Source of the DNA: Terriglobus albidus
GTDB lineage: Bacteria; Acidobacteriota; Terriglobia; Terriglobales; Acidobacteriaceae
Assembly: GCF_025685425.1 (NCBI RefSeq)
Contig: NZ_JAGTAS010000053.1
Coordinates: 124,001-188,000, forward strand
Reading direction: 5' to 3'
Length of the DNA stretch: 64,000 bases
Shown here piece after piece: positions 9,133 to 20,415 of this stretch. Position numbers and translations under genes: made by a program. Every line of letters starts with the position of its first letter. Position 1 is the stretch's first letter. The notes below the pieces were generated by a model. The model was given only the letters and a program-made list of their open reading frames with translations, was not told the DNA's origin and made no database searches.

Positions 9133-9879
9133 ATGAACGTACCCGCACTCCGTAAGATGACCGTCCTGGCGATCGCGCTGGCTTTCGGCGCTGCCGGTTG
9201 CCATAAGAAGGCTTCTGCCCCCCCACCGTATACCGCCCCGGAAGTTCCGCCTACTCCCGCTCCTACAGCCAACATTACGGCTGAACCGCTGGCCATCGAT
9301 CTTGGTCAGTCGGTCGTGCTGAACTGGCGCACGACCAACGCCACCTCGGTATCGATCGACGGCATCGGTGCGGTTAACGTGAACGGAACCCAGACGGTGA
9401 CTCCGTCGAGCTCCACGAACTTCCATCTGGTTGCTCGTGGCGACGGGGGCTCGGCTGAAGCCAATGTCCGTGTGACGGTACGTGTTCCGGAGACCCCGAC
9501 TGCGCCCACCGGCAACGCTGATATGGGTTCGGATGCCGAGTTTGCGCGGAATGTCCAGGACATCTTCTTCGACTACGACAGCTACGATGTCCGCGCCGAT
9601 GCTCAGTCTTCCATCGCCACTTCCGCCAGCTACCTGGCCGCTCACCCGGCGATCAAGGTCGTGATCGGCGGCTACTGCGACGAGCGTGGTTCGGCTGAGT
9701 ACAACCTCGCCCTGGGAGAGAATCGCGCCAATGCCGCCAAGACCGCGCTGGTCAATGCCGGCATCGCGCCATCGCGGATGCGCGTCATCAGCTACGGCAA
9801 GGAAAAGCAATTCTGCACCGAACAGACCGAGTCGTGCTGGCAGCAGAACCGCCGTGCGCAGTTCTCGCTGGACCGCTAG
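9133..9879 (+). CDS. pal: Peptidoglycan-associated lipoprotein Pal, with an extra Ig-like domain
   Basis: 248 residues from ATG 9133, with ribosome site GAGGCAGGAGG upstream; the in-frame upstream ATG at 9070 lacks one and would spoil the signal. A lipoprotein signal with lipobox AAGC puts the lipidated cysteine at residue 23. A proline-rich linker is followed by an Ig-like domain (about 50-125: EPLAIDLGQSVVLNW to SAEANVRVTV) that classical Pal lacks. The OmpA-like peptidoglycan-binding domain follows (IFFDYDSYDVRADAQ, VIGGYCDERGSAEYNLALGENRANAAK, RMRVISYGKEKQ). Outer-membrane anchor of Tol-Pal. A late CTEQTESCWQQNRRAQF segment carries two cysteines that could pair. Confidence 0.93.
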   Translation: MNVPALRKMTVLAIALAFGAAGCHKKASAPPPYTAPEVPPTPAPTANITAEPLAIDLGQSVVLNWRTTNATSVSIDGIGAVNVNGTQTVTPSSSTNFHLVARGDGGSAEANVRVTVRVPETPTAPTGNADMGSDAEFARNVQDIFFDYDSYDVRADAQSSIATSASYLAAHPAIKVVIGGYCDERGSAEYNLALGENRANAAKTALVNAGIAPSRMRVISYGKEKQFCTEQTESCWQQNRRAQFSLDR

Positions 9880-9987
9880 TCCTGGTCCTGGCTATGCCGG
9901 GGCGTCGTAGACTGGATCAACAACCCGGAGAGGCGCTTGCTCGCGGCAAGCGCCTTTTCCGCGTCAAAAGCGTTTGAGGAAACCGCC

Positions 9988-10965
9988 ATGAAGCTTACAC
10001 GTCTTGCACCAGTCGCCCTGCTGACCTGCTCTCTTTTTGTCCCTCCAGCATTCGCCGTGAATAAGGACATGGTGCAACTGCAGACCCAGGTGCAGGCGTT
10101 GCAGGACGCCGTCGCGCGTCTGCAGCAGGCCAATGATGAGCGAATGGGAGTCCTGCGGGATCTGGTTCAGCAGACTGCCGACTCCGTCAACCGGATGTCT
10201 GTCACGGTGGACGGTTTGCATAAGCAGATGACCACCAGCGCAGAAGCCCAGAGCGGCAAGTCCGACCAGATCAACAATCAGGTGCAGGCGCTGAACGATG
10301 CTTTGGACGAATTGAAGGCTCGCCTCGGCCGCATAGAAAAGTCGCTGACGGACGTACAAAATCAGCAGCAGTCCATCAATGCCAAGCTGGATAACGGCGT
10401 ACCTTCGGGCGGTGGGAATACCGCAGTGCCTTCGGGAACGAATCCGGCTCCTGATATGACCCCATATACGCCTCCGGCGCCGGTGGTTCCTTCGCGCAAG
10501 GGCAAGCCCACCGCCGGAACTCCGATGAGTCAGGCTCAACCAAGCGATGCTCCGGCCGCCCAGCCCGTGGCAGACGCAGCGCCGCCGGTTGCTGATCTTT
10601 ACCAGACCGCATATGGCGACTACGTTGCCGCCAAGTATGCTTTGGCGTCAGCGGAGTTCAATCGTGTTATCCAGTACTATCCGGACAACGCTCTGGCTGG
10701 GAATGCGAACTTCTACCTGGGCGAGATCGACTATCGCGCCGGAAAGTTTCCTACCGCCATCAAGTTCTATGACAAGGTGCTGGAGCAGTACCCAGGCAAT
10801 AACAAAATTGCCCTCTCTCACCTGCATAAGGGCTACGCCTTAATTGCCACACGGCAGGAGGCTGCCGGCGCTCGCGAGCTGCGTGCCCTGATTGCCCGTT
10901 ATCCTGGCACACCTGAGGCGAATCAGGCCAAGGCGAAGCTGAACGGACTGAAAGCCAGCCGCTAG
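9988..10965 (+). CDS. cpoB: CpoB/YbgF-like TPR protein of the Tol-Pal cluster
   Basis: 325 residues from ATG 9988, which starts a clean signal peptide (MKLTRLAPVALLTCSLFVPPAFA). An N-terminal coiled coil (about 25-125, QLQTQVQALQDAVARLQQ, the trimerisation part in CpoB) leads to a Pro/Ala linker and C-terminal TPRs (about 205-325: YQTAYGDYVAAKYALASAEFNRVIQYYPDNALAGNANFYLGEIDY). CpoB coordinates peptidoglycan synthesis with Tol-driven outer-membrane constriction in E. coli; the same role here is inference from context. The stop codon TAG (10963-10965) is formed by the boundary of a dispersed repeat element. Confidence 0.9.
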   Translation: MKLTRLAPVALLTCSLFVPPAFAVNKDMVQLQTQVQALQDAVARLQQANDERMGVLRDLVQQTADSVNRMSVTVDGLHKQMTTSAEAQSGKSDQINNQVQALNDALDELKARLGRIEKSLTDVQNQQQSINAKLDNGVPSGGGNTAVPSGTNPAPDMTPYTPPAPVVPSRKGKPTAGTPMSQAQPSDAPAAQPVADAAPPVADLYQTAYGDYVAAKYALASAEFNRVIQYYPDNALAGNANFYLGEIDYRAGKFPTAIKFYDKVLEQYPGNNKIALSHLHKGYALIATRQEAAGARELRALIARYPGTPEANQAKAKLNGLKASR

Positions 10966-11041
10966 AGCCTTTTCCCTGTTGCTGGGGTATCTCGATAGGG
11001 TGCTGGAACCCTACACTGCATCTACGGGAAAATGCTCTCTA
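10963..11041 (+). repeat. Dispersed TA-bounded element, shortened copy (79 bp)
   Basis: Begins TAGAGCCTTTTCCCTGTTGC and ends ACGGGAAAATGCTCTCTA. The internal palindrome present in full copies is deleted. It lies exactly between convergent cpoB and the DapA-like gene, and both genes end in a TAG lying at the element's two termini (10963-10965 on plus, 11041-11039 on minus). Confidence 0.8.
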
Positions 11042-12052
11042 GCTCCGAATTCCGTACATATGGCGCTCTACCTCTGCGCGCTGATCAGCGGTGAGCGGCA
11101 GACGCGGTAAACGAGGCTTTCCACCGTAATATCCCGTCAGTTCTGCAGCATACTTCACGCCAGCGATTCCCAATCCCCCTACGATCTCAGCCGCCGGAAC
11201 CGCGACACGAGCCTGCTTTTCTGCGGCAAGGTTGGGATCGCCGTCTTTCCACGCGGCATAGACTTCGTGACATGCCTGCGGCGCGCTGGCCGTAAAGGTC
11301 GTCAACAGTCCCTGTGCTCCGGCAGCCAAAGCATCGACCATGCCGGCATCTGAGGCGGAAAGGACCTGGAAACCTACGTTGCGTGTGCGTGTCTTGAGTG
11401 CCGGCTTCGGCGGAGCGACCGCGAGAGCAGCGCCTCCACCCGCGAGACTGCCGGCGCTCACAAAGGTTGCAGCGTCCGTACTCTGCGCCGCCTGCATCCG
11501 TCCGGTTACGGCGGAGAATACCGGCGTGACCACGACATCGCGCCGCGGAGCTTTGGACGACGCAGCAATCACAGCCGCGATATCGCTGGTTCCACTCACG
11601 ATGCCAAAGATCCTGGCATGGAGCGACAGCCGTGAAACCTCTTCCGTGTCGAGCGCTGATCCGGGGTCGAAGATCACAACGGGAAGTTCGCTGGCATCTG
11701 CGATGGCGTCGAAGTACACACAAGTTTCGACTGCAGGAACGCGGACGAGGGCCACATCGTAACCAAGGCCTGCCGCGTAATGGATCAGATCCAGCGTGGC
11801 AGCTACACCAGGGCGGCCAACACCAGCCCAAAGGAGCTTCTCGGGGGCAGCAGTGCCCACGGCTGCTGCCAGGACATCCCGAGTCTCTCTATCATCCAGC
11901 ATCTCCGCTTCGCCCGGCCCGGCAAGAATCGCGATGCCGGCGGCAGGAGTCATGGAATAGCGCGCTACATTGTGCTCCAGCTTACGCAGGTATACGCGGC
12001 CATCGGAATAAAACGGAGTGGTGGCAGGGATATGCAATCCATCGAGCAGCAT
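11039..12052 (-). CDS. DapA/DHDPS-superfamily (beta/alpha)8 protein lacking the Schiff-base lysine
   Basis: 337 residues from ATG 12052 (MLLDGLHIPATTPF). The start matches the family's G-hxxAxxTPF opening; an upstream alternative start adds 18 atypical residues. DHDPS-type aldolases bind the substrate through a lysine in the motif GIKEASGD and use a tyrosine in YNVPSRTG. Here the equivalents read FGIVSGTSD and IFDPGSALD, so lysine becomes valine and tyrosine becomes phenylalanine; the GTTGE loop is replaced by AGPGEAE. It therefore cannot work by the classical mechanism. It may be a divergent lyase, a binding protein or a catalytically dead paralogue. Its stop lies in a dispersed repeat shared with cpoB. 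Confidence 0.75.
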   Translation of the reverse strand: MLLDGLHIPATTPFYSDGRVYLRKLEHNVARYSMTPAAGIAILAGPGEAEMLDDRETRDVLAAAVGTAAPEKLLWAGVGRPGVAATLDLIHYAAGLGYDVALVRVPAVETCVYFDAIADASELPVVIFDPGSALDTEEVSRLSLHARIFGIVSGTSDIAAVIAASSKAPRRDVVVTPVFSAVTGRMQAAQSTDAATFVSAGSLAGGGAALAVAPPKPALKTRTRNVGFQVLSASDAGMVDALAAGAQGLLTTFTASAPQACHEVYAAWKDGDPNLAAEKQARVAVPAAEIVGGLGIAGVKYAAELTGYYGGKPRLPRLPLTADQRAEVERHMYGIRS

Positions 12053-12190
12053 GACTTTTATTTTAATCCGCTTCGTAGCAGTTGACGGCACCAAGGGCAA
12101 TACCACGAAAGGCTATTTCCATCACTTCCCTCGATGTCGTACCGTGTATGCAAGCCAAATAGATCATTCTGGGAGACAACAGCTCGAGGC

Positions 12191-12682
12191 ATGGCAGAAG
12201 ACATCGAAGATGTAGGTGGGAAGTCTGCAACAGATCTGGGCTTTGAGGCCGTCTGGTTTGCAGGGCACATACTCCTGGCATTTCTTGTAGTCGTTGTTGT
12301 AGTCAGTGTTTTCGGATTCTCAAGGCCTGACCCGACTGCTACTCAACCGAAGCTGCTCTGTACCGCCGTTATCTTTCTGGCAGCCATCATCACCGGCTTT
12401 GCAACCGCAAAGGTGACAAAGAACGAAGTCGCACGCTACATCTGGATCGCCGGCTTGCTGATGTTTTCGATTCTGTGCGTCTATGTTCTGGATCTTCCTA
12501 CTGGGCCTGGTCTGTGCAATGGCTGCGGCGCGCTGGAGAAACTCTATCGGACGTTCTTCGACATCTCCAATCCCAGCGGCCTGATGGGCGGCTATGGCTT
12601 CGCGGCCGGGAGTTGGATTCCACTGTCGCTGATCTCGTACTCGATCGGTGCGACTTTCGGTCTTCCCAAAGAAGAGTTCTGA
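12191..12682 (+). CDS. Small polytopic membrane protein, function unknown
   Basis: 163 residues from ATG 12191, with GAGG just upstream; an upstream in-frame start at 12134 adds a charged, unlikely leader. About four hydrophobic segments are seen: HILLAFLVVVVVVSVFGF, AVIFLAAIITGFATA, YIWIAGLLMFSILCVYVL, and WIPLSLISYSIGATFGL near the C-terminus. A GLCNGCGALEK loop with a CxxC pair lies between helices 3 and 4. I do not recognise a family. It diverges from the DapA-like gene and converges on carB. Confidence 0.6.
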   Translation: MAEDIEDVGGKSATDLGFEAVWFAGHILLAFLVVVVVVSVFGFSRPDPTATQPKLLCTAVIFLAAIITGFATAKVTKNEVARYIWIAGLLMFSILCVYVLDLPTGPGLCNGCGALEKLYRTFFDISNPSGLMGGYGFAAGSWIPLSLISYSIGATFGLPKEEF

Positions 12683-12717
12683 TTCACTTGCAAGACATCT
12701 GGTTCACTTGCAAGACA
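12683..12717. repeat. 15-bp direct repeat pair after the membrane-protein gene
   Basis: TTCACTTGCAAGACA occurs at 12683-12697 and again at 12703-12717, separated by 5 bp. It begins immediately after the TGA stop of the upstream gene and abuts the carB terminator hairpin. It is probably a slippage duplication. Confidence 0.7.
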
Positions 12718-12747
12718 AAAGGGGCGTGAGCATTGAGCTCACGCCTC
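12717..12747 (-). terminator. Rho-independent terminator of carB
   Basis: Stem GGCGTGAGC (12723-12731) pairs with GCTCACGCC (12737-12745) with a 5-nt loop. Read on the minus strand it is followed by CCTTTTG. It lies 22 bp after the carB stop, between convergent genes. Confidence 0.7.
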
Positions 12748-12768
12748 TTCCGTATGAAGCAAGGTTTG

Positions 12769-16056
<3,288 letters not shown>

Positions 16057-16069
16057 TGCGTCTCTCTTC

Positions 16070-16594
16070 CTAACTCAGCTTGTCAGCGCAGGGCACTGCC
16101 TGCGTTGTCATCCAACGTGTGGCCGCATTCAGTTCGTCCAGGTAGCGGCCTTTTTCTTCCGGGTTATTCATTGGCGCGCGCATCTGCTCCCCGGTGACTG
16201 CACGAGCCTTGTAGTAGTGAACTGTTGTGAGGCCTTTCTCTGCCTCGCCATCCAGCGTAAGTTCCGCTTCGGCGACCCAGTAGCCCCAGTAATGTAACGA
16301 AGCCTGAAGAGACTTCAGATTTCCAGCCGTGTCGTAGTGATACTCGAACATTACGTCACGGTTCCGCTGAAAGCGGCGCCACTTAACCCGCTCTACCATT
16401 GTTCCGCTCGCCCATATCTCCGCGTAGGTTGTGCCCGCTTTCGGATTGATCAGCGGCGGATACCCCTGAAGTTTCCACTCTGACGGTGAGGCCGGAACAC
16501 AGAAATATGACTTCAGTGATTTCGGCTTTTCGCCTGCAAAAACGGCGGGGGTAAGAAAGAACACCACCACCGTCTTTGCCAGGCTCCGAATCAC
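16070..16594 (-). CDS. Secreted protein of unknown function between carA and carB
   Basis: 174 residues from GTG 16594, which overlaps the carA TGA as GTGA and has GGAGGA at the correct spacing; an earlier in-frame GTG at 16603 lies too close to that site. It has a signal peptide ([21 protein letters not shown]) and then a globular domain rich in aromatic residues ([59 protein letters not shown]). I do not recognise the family. Its tight overlap with carA and 13-bp spacing to carB place it inside the carAB operon, although a periplasmic protein has no obvious role in carbamoyl-phosphate synthesis. Confidence 0.75.
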   Translation of the reverse strand: MIRSLAKTVVVFFLTPAVFAGEKPKSLKSYFCVPASPSEWKLQGYPPLINPKAGTTYAEIWASGTMVERVKWRRFQRNRDVMFEYHYDTAGNLKSLQASLHYWGYWVAEAELTLDGEAEKGLTTVHYYKARAVTGEQMRAPMNNPEEKGRYLDELNAATRWMTTQAVPCADKLS

Positions 16595-17727
16595 TTCTTC
16601 CACTCCTCCATCATCTTGCGGAAGTCCTGGAAGAGATAGTGCGAGTCATGCGGCCCGGGACTTGCTTCCGGGTGATACTGCACGCTGAACATCGGATCAG
16701 TCTTGTGCTTCAGACCGGCAAGCGTATCGTCGTTGAGATTCACGTGAGTCACCGCAACATCTGCGGGCAAACTTGCCGGGTCGACGTTGAAGTTGTGATT
16801 CTGCGCCGTGATCTCAACCTTGCTGGTCTCTTTGTTCATGATCGGATGATTGCCGCCATGATGACCGAACTTCAGCTTGTAGGTCTTGCCGCCCAGGGCC
16901 AGACCGAAGATCTGGTGCCCAAGGCAGATCCCGAACATCGGAGTCTTTCCTTTGAGCTTCTGCGCATTCTCGATGGCATAGCTCAACGGCTCCGGATCGC
17001 CGGGGCCGTTCGAGAAGAAGACACCGTCGGGATTCATCGCCAGCACTTCTTCCGCGGGCGTGGTCGCCGGGACAACGGTCACGCGGCAGCCCTCGCGCGT
17101 CAGCATGCGCAGGATGTTCTGCTTGATGCCGAAGTCATATGCCACCACATGCAGTGGCTGACCTTTGGCATCGCGCACCTGCGGCAGCAACGGATCGCCG
17201 GCCTGGTTGCGTGGATCGTCGGCATCAAACTCGTAGACAGACTTGGTCGTGACCACTGAGGCCAGATCTGTGCCGTCCATCTTCTTGATCGCACGTGCCT
17301 TGGCAACCAGCTTGTCCGCATCCGTTTCCAGGGTGGATACAACGCCGCGCATGACACCGTTGGTGCGCAGATGGCGAACCACGGCGCGCGTATCGATATC
17401 GGAGATGACTGGTACGTTATAGCGTTCCAGATACTCATCGGTAACCTGAGTGGATCGCCAGTTGGAACTTATAGGAGAGAACTCACGAACAACCAGCCCC
17501 TCAATGTAGGGGCGCGACGCTTCTGCGTCGCTGGGAGTGGTGCCGTAGTTCCCGATCTGCGGGTTCGTCAAGACAACGATCTGCCCGGCATATGAGGGAT
17601 CCGTAAAGATCTCCTGATATCCGGTCAGCGATGTATTGAAAACGACCTCTCCGTAGCATTCGGCCTTCGCGCCGAAGCCCTTGCCGCGAAAGATGCGCCC
17701 GTCTTCGAGCGCCAGGATGGCTTGCAT
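16591..17727 (-). CDS. carA: Carbamoyl-phosphate synthase small (glutaminase) subunit
   Basis: 378 residues from ATG 17727, preceded by GGAGAGGCG; the frame is open 24 bp further, but that start would place the ribosome site inside the gene. It hydrolyses glutamine and channels ammonia to CarB. The N-terminal CPSase small-subunit domain ([49 protein letters not shown]) is followed by a class I amidotransferase domain with the nucleophile in [18 protein letters not shown] and the His/Glu pair in [14 protein letters not shown]. First gene of carA-secreted protein-carB. Confidence 0.98.
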   Translation of the reverse strand: MQAILALEDGRIFRGKGFGAKAECYGEVVFNTSLTGYQEIFTDPSYAGQIVVLTNPQIGNYGTTPSDAEASRPYIEGLVVREFSPISSNWRSTQVTDEYLERYNVPVISDIDTRAVVRHLRTNGVMRGVVSTLETDADKLVAKARAIKKMDGTDLASVVTTKSVYEFDADDPRNQAGDPLLPQVRDAKGQPLHVVAYDFGIKQNILRMLTREGCRVTVVPATTPAEEVLAMNPDGVFFSNGPGDPEPLSYAIENAQKLKGKTPMFGICLGHQIFGLALGGKTYKLKFGHHGGNHPIMNKETSKVEITAQNHNFNVDPASLPADVAVTHVNLNDDTLAGLKHKTDPMFSVQYHPEASPGPHDSHYLFQDFRKMMEEWKK

Positions 17728-17870
17728 CGCCTCTCCAAGGAGTGGATTCAATCGATTTTATCAGCTTTTGCCGCGCCTAAAAAGCGCAAGGCCCGAAGAT
17801 GCTCCGGACCCTGTGTTTTTCAGCAAAAAACCGCCATTCCCGGTGAAACGACGCCCAAACCTGGCTGCAT

Positions 17871-18185
17871 TCACGCGAGATCAACGAGCAGATCGTCGCC
17901 TTCCTCTTTTAGACCAAAAACTTCCACGCTTGCCCGCTCGGGCGGGTGCGCTACTCCCGTCTTCAGGTCGAAGGCCCAGGCGTGCCACGGACACACGATC
18001 GCTCCGCCTTCCACCCACCCTTCACCCAGCGGACCCCGGCGATGTGGGCACCAGTTATCCAGCGCGTGCAGTTCGCCGTCCAACCTCGCCAGGCAGATAT
18101 CAACACCATCGGCTGTTGTTACCTGCATTGCTTTGCCTTCCTCCGGCGCTTCCTTGATAGAACACAAGCGGACCCACTGCGACAT
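17871..18185 (-). CDS. Rieske [2Fe-2S] ferredoxin, NirD-like
   Basis: 104 residues from ATG 18185, with GGAGAGG 7 nt upstream. It carries the Rieske cluster ligands in CPHRRGPLGEG (Cys, His) and CPWHAWAFDLKTG (Cys, His) within a small all-beta domain. Such proteins are soluble electron carriers for ring-hydroxylating oxygenases, or resemble the small nitrite-reductase subunit. No oxygenase or reductase gene is adjacent, so the partner is unknown. It diverges from the DoxX gene with a 95-bp gap that may hold promoters for both. Confidence 0.9.
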   Translation of the reverse strand: MSQWVRLCSIKEAPEEGKAMQVTTADGVDICLARLDGELHALDNWCPHRRGPLGEGWVEGGAIVCPWHAWAFDLKTGVAHPPERASVEVFGLKEEGDDLLVDLA

Positions 18186-18280
18186 GAACAAGCCTCTCCA
18201 ATCATCTATGCTAACGAACCGGATTCCTTTCTGTTGTTTTCACACTGACAGGCGTACGCAAAGAGAGGTTAACTAACCAT

Positions 18281-18697
18281 ATGGGTAAATGGCTCGATGG
18301 CTTGCAACCGACCGCCGCTCTTCTGCTCCGCCTTACGCTTGGCATTGGCTTGATGTATTGGGGATGGGGCAAGGTGATTCCATCGCATGGAGCACCTGCG
18401 CTCTCTGCCATGAACCATCACGCAGCCTTTGTGCATTCGCTCGGCATGCCGTACTGGCTTGGCTACATCTCCGCCATCACGGAGTTCGTCGGCGGTCTGT
18501 GCCTGATCCTGGGACTACTCACTCGCTTCTGGGCAATTCTCGCTGCAATCAATATGGGCTTCGCGATCGGTCTGGTGACGATTCACAAAGGCTTCGTCGG
18601 CTCACAGTACGCGCTCTCCTGCCTTGTGATTGCCTTGATGCTGGCTACCTATGGCCCCGGCGTTATGGCAGCGGATCATCGCATCGGCCTGGACTAG
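18281..18697 (+). CDS. DoxX-family membrane protein
   Basis: 138 residues with four membrane helices. DoxX signatures: LLLRLTLGIGLMYWGWGKVIP, ITEFVGGLCLILGLLTRFWAILAAINMGFAIG, and YALSCLVIALMLATYGPGVMAADH. Family members are integral membrane proteins linked to redox or sulfur metabolism; none of that is proven here. ATG 18281 is preceded by AGAGAGG. The divergent Rieske gene may be a functional partner (inference from position). The stop TAG (18695-18697) coincides with the left end of a dispersed repeat. Confidence 0.88.
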   Translation: MGKWLDGLQPTAALLLRLTLGIGLMYWGWGKVIPSHGAPALSAMNHHAAFVHSLGMPYWLGYISAITEFVGGLCLILGLLTRFWAILAAINMGFAIGLVTIHKGFVGSQYALSCLVIALMLATYGPGVMAADHRIGLD

Positions 18698-18775
18698 AGC
18701 ATTTTCCTTGCAGCGCATTCGCATCTATGGATGTTTTCCGCAATGAAAACACTAATCAGACGCAAACGCTCTGTG
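18695..18775 (-). repeat. Dispersed TA-bounded element, decayed copy (~81 bp)
   Basis: Starts TAGAGCATTTTCC at the DoxX stop codon and contains ATCTATGGATGTTTTCCGCA and AATGAAAACA of the internal palindrome. It decays to CAAACGCTCTG at the right. Same family as the full copies at 36346 and 37649. The remaining ~220 bp before the next gene show nothing recognisable. Confidence 0.65.
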
Positions 18776-18995
18776 AGCAGAAGCTCTCTTCTCATGAAAT
18801 ATCATTCTGACCTTAAGAAGTGAGGGCCCCCGATACTCTGGGAGCCCCGAATGGGAGGGAGTGATGGTGCGGATTATGGAAGCCCAGGTCGTAGTCGGTA
18901 ACCCAGACTGTGTTGATTGACAACACTTCATCAGACGCTTGTGATCTGAAAAAGTTGTCTCACGTATATCTGATAACGCAGTTAACGACTGAGAC

Positions 18996-20237
18996 TCACA
19001 AAAACTTTAAGAACTCTTGCGGTTGTACGTTCGCATTTGGGAAAACGAGCTTCAGATCTTTCGCTCCCAGCGTTTTGTACGCTGCCTCACCCAGAACGCG
19101 ACGGAAGTCGGTCGTCACCGCCAGATCGCGGCCTTCATTCAATTGTTCGTTCTCAAGGCCGGGCCATTTGCCGTAGACTTTACCGCCCTTTACAGTTCCG
19201 CCGAGAACAAACATTACATTGCCGTGACCATGATCCGTGCCACCTGTGCCATTTTGACGCGCGGTGCGTCCAAATTCAGACATCGTGACCAACGTAATGT
19301 TTTCTGTATCGTCACCCATGTCCTTCCAGAAGGCAGCAATCGAATCGGAAAACTCTTTGAGACGATTCGCGAGGCGTCCGTTCACGTTGCCCTGATTCTG
19401 ATGTGTGTCCCAATCACCGATGTCCGCGAATGCCGCTTCCACGCCAAGATTTGCCTTCAGTAACTGTGCAATCTGCTTCATGCTGTTACCGAACGGTGTA
19501 TTGGGGTATGCGGCTCCGTTCGCAGGCGTGTAGTGCGCCGGATCTGCTGACTTCAGTATGCGAACCGCTTCGAACGTCTCCTGCCCCGTACCGTGCAACA
19601 CCGCGTCGACACTATCGGCATACATCTGTTGAAACGCATTCGACATCGGAGATGGGTTGGGACCGCGTCCACCCACGGAGAAGTCCTGCAGGTTGCTAAT
19701 GGCGATCGCAGGCAGCTTGCCCTGCAGCGTACGCGGAACCTGACCGCCTAAGGCGACCGCACGGAAAGGAGATTCCTCACGCAGCTTCTCCTCCTGTAAC
19801 GCCCGGTTCAGCCAGCCATCGGGCGTAGCTTTCAGACCAGGCGTACCACTCTCCATGAAGTCCTGAGCATCAAAGTGAGACCGCGTCATATCGGGCGAGC
19901 CCACCGCATGCACGATCGCGAGATGTCCCTGCTCATAGAGCGGCTTGAAAGATGCCATCGATGGATGCAGGCCGAAGAAGCCATCCAGGTCCAGAACCTG
20001 TTCCGCCTTGATAGCAAGCGACGGACGCATGGTGTAGTAGTTCTTTTCGCGATACGGCACAACGATATTCAAACCGTCCGCAGCACCACGCTGGAAGAGC
20101 ACGACGAGTTTCTTCTTGTTCTCCGCGGCTGTTGTAACCTCAGCCATCACGGATCGCGTCAAAAAACTTGGAATCGTCGACGTACCCACCAGCGCCAGTG
20201 CGCCACCCTTCATGAATCCACGCCGTGTTATCCGCAT
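18996..20237 (-). CDS. DUF1501 family protein, Tat-exported
   Basis: 413 residues from ATG 20237 (AGAGG 8 nt upstream; GTG 20243 is too close to it). A twin-arginine signal ITRRGFMKGGALALVG opens the protein. DUF1501 is a sulfatase/alkaline-phosphatase-like fold: LVVLFQRGAADGLNIVVPY, IVHAVGSPDMTRSHFDAQDFMESG, DWDTHQNQGNVNGRLANRL, LVTMSEFGRTARQNGTGGTDHGHGNVMFVLGG. The conserved His/Asp residues are present, so metal binding is plausible; the substrate is unknown. It lies directly downstream of a DUF1800 gene, the standard pairing in Acidobacteriota and Planctomycetota. Confidence 0.92.
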   Translation of the reverse strand: MRITRRGFMKGGALALVGTSTIPSFLTRSVMAEVTTAAENKKKLVVLFQRGAADGLNIVVPYREKNYYTMRPSLAIKAEQVLDLDGFFGLHPSMASFKPLYEQGHLAIVHAVGSPDMTRSHFDAQDFMESGTPGLKATPDGWLNRALQEEKLREESPFRAVALGGQVPRTLQGKLPAIAISNLQDFSVGGRGPNPSPMSNAFQQMYADSVDAVLHGTGQETFEAVRILKSADPAHYTPANGAAYPNTPFGNSMKQIAQLLKANLGVEAAFADIGDWDTHQNQGNVNGRLANRLKEFSDSIAAFWKDMGDDTENITLVTMSEFGRTARQNGTGGTDHGHGNVMFVLGGTVKGGKVYGKWPGLENEQLNEGRDLAVTTDFRRVLGEAAYKTLGAKDLKLVFPNANVQPQEFLKFL

Positions 20238-20305
20238 CGCCACAACCTCTCTACATTTTTGACCCGTGTCGGGAGTATTTCTCTCGCCGGGCAGAAGATT
20301 CTTCC

Positions 20306-20415
20306 TGAAGCATTTTCTTGTTGCGGTATCCCGAAGAGGAGTGCAGCGGCGTTTTCATGGGGGAAAACGCCATGGATGCGAAATCCCTACCCTACACCTA
20401 CAGGGAAATGCTCTT
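20306..20415 (+). repeat. Dispersed TA-bounded element copy (~110 bp)
   Basis: Reads GAAGCATTTTCTTGTTGCGG, the palindrome arms GGCGTTTTC and GAAAACGCC, then CTACAGGGAAATGCTCTTA. It lies between the DUF1501 and DUF1800 genes, and the DUF1800 stop codon TAA is at its right boundary. Confidence 0.8.
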
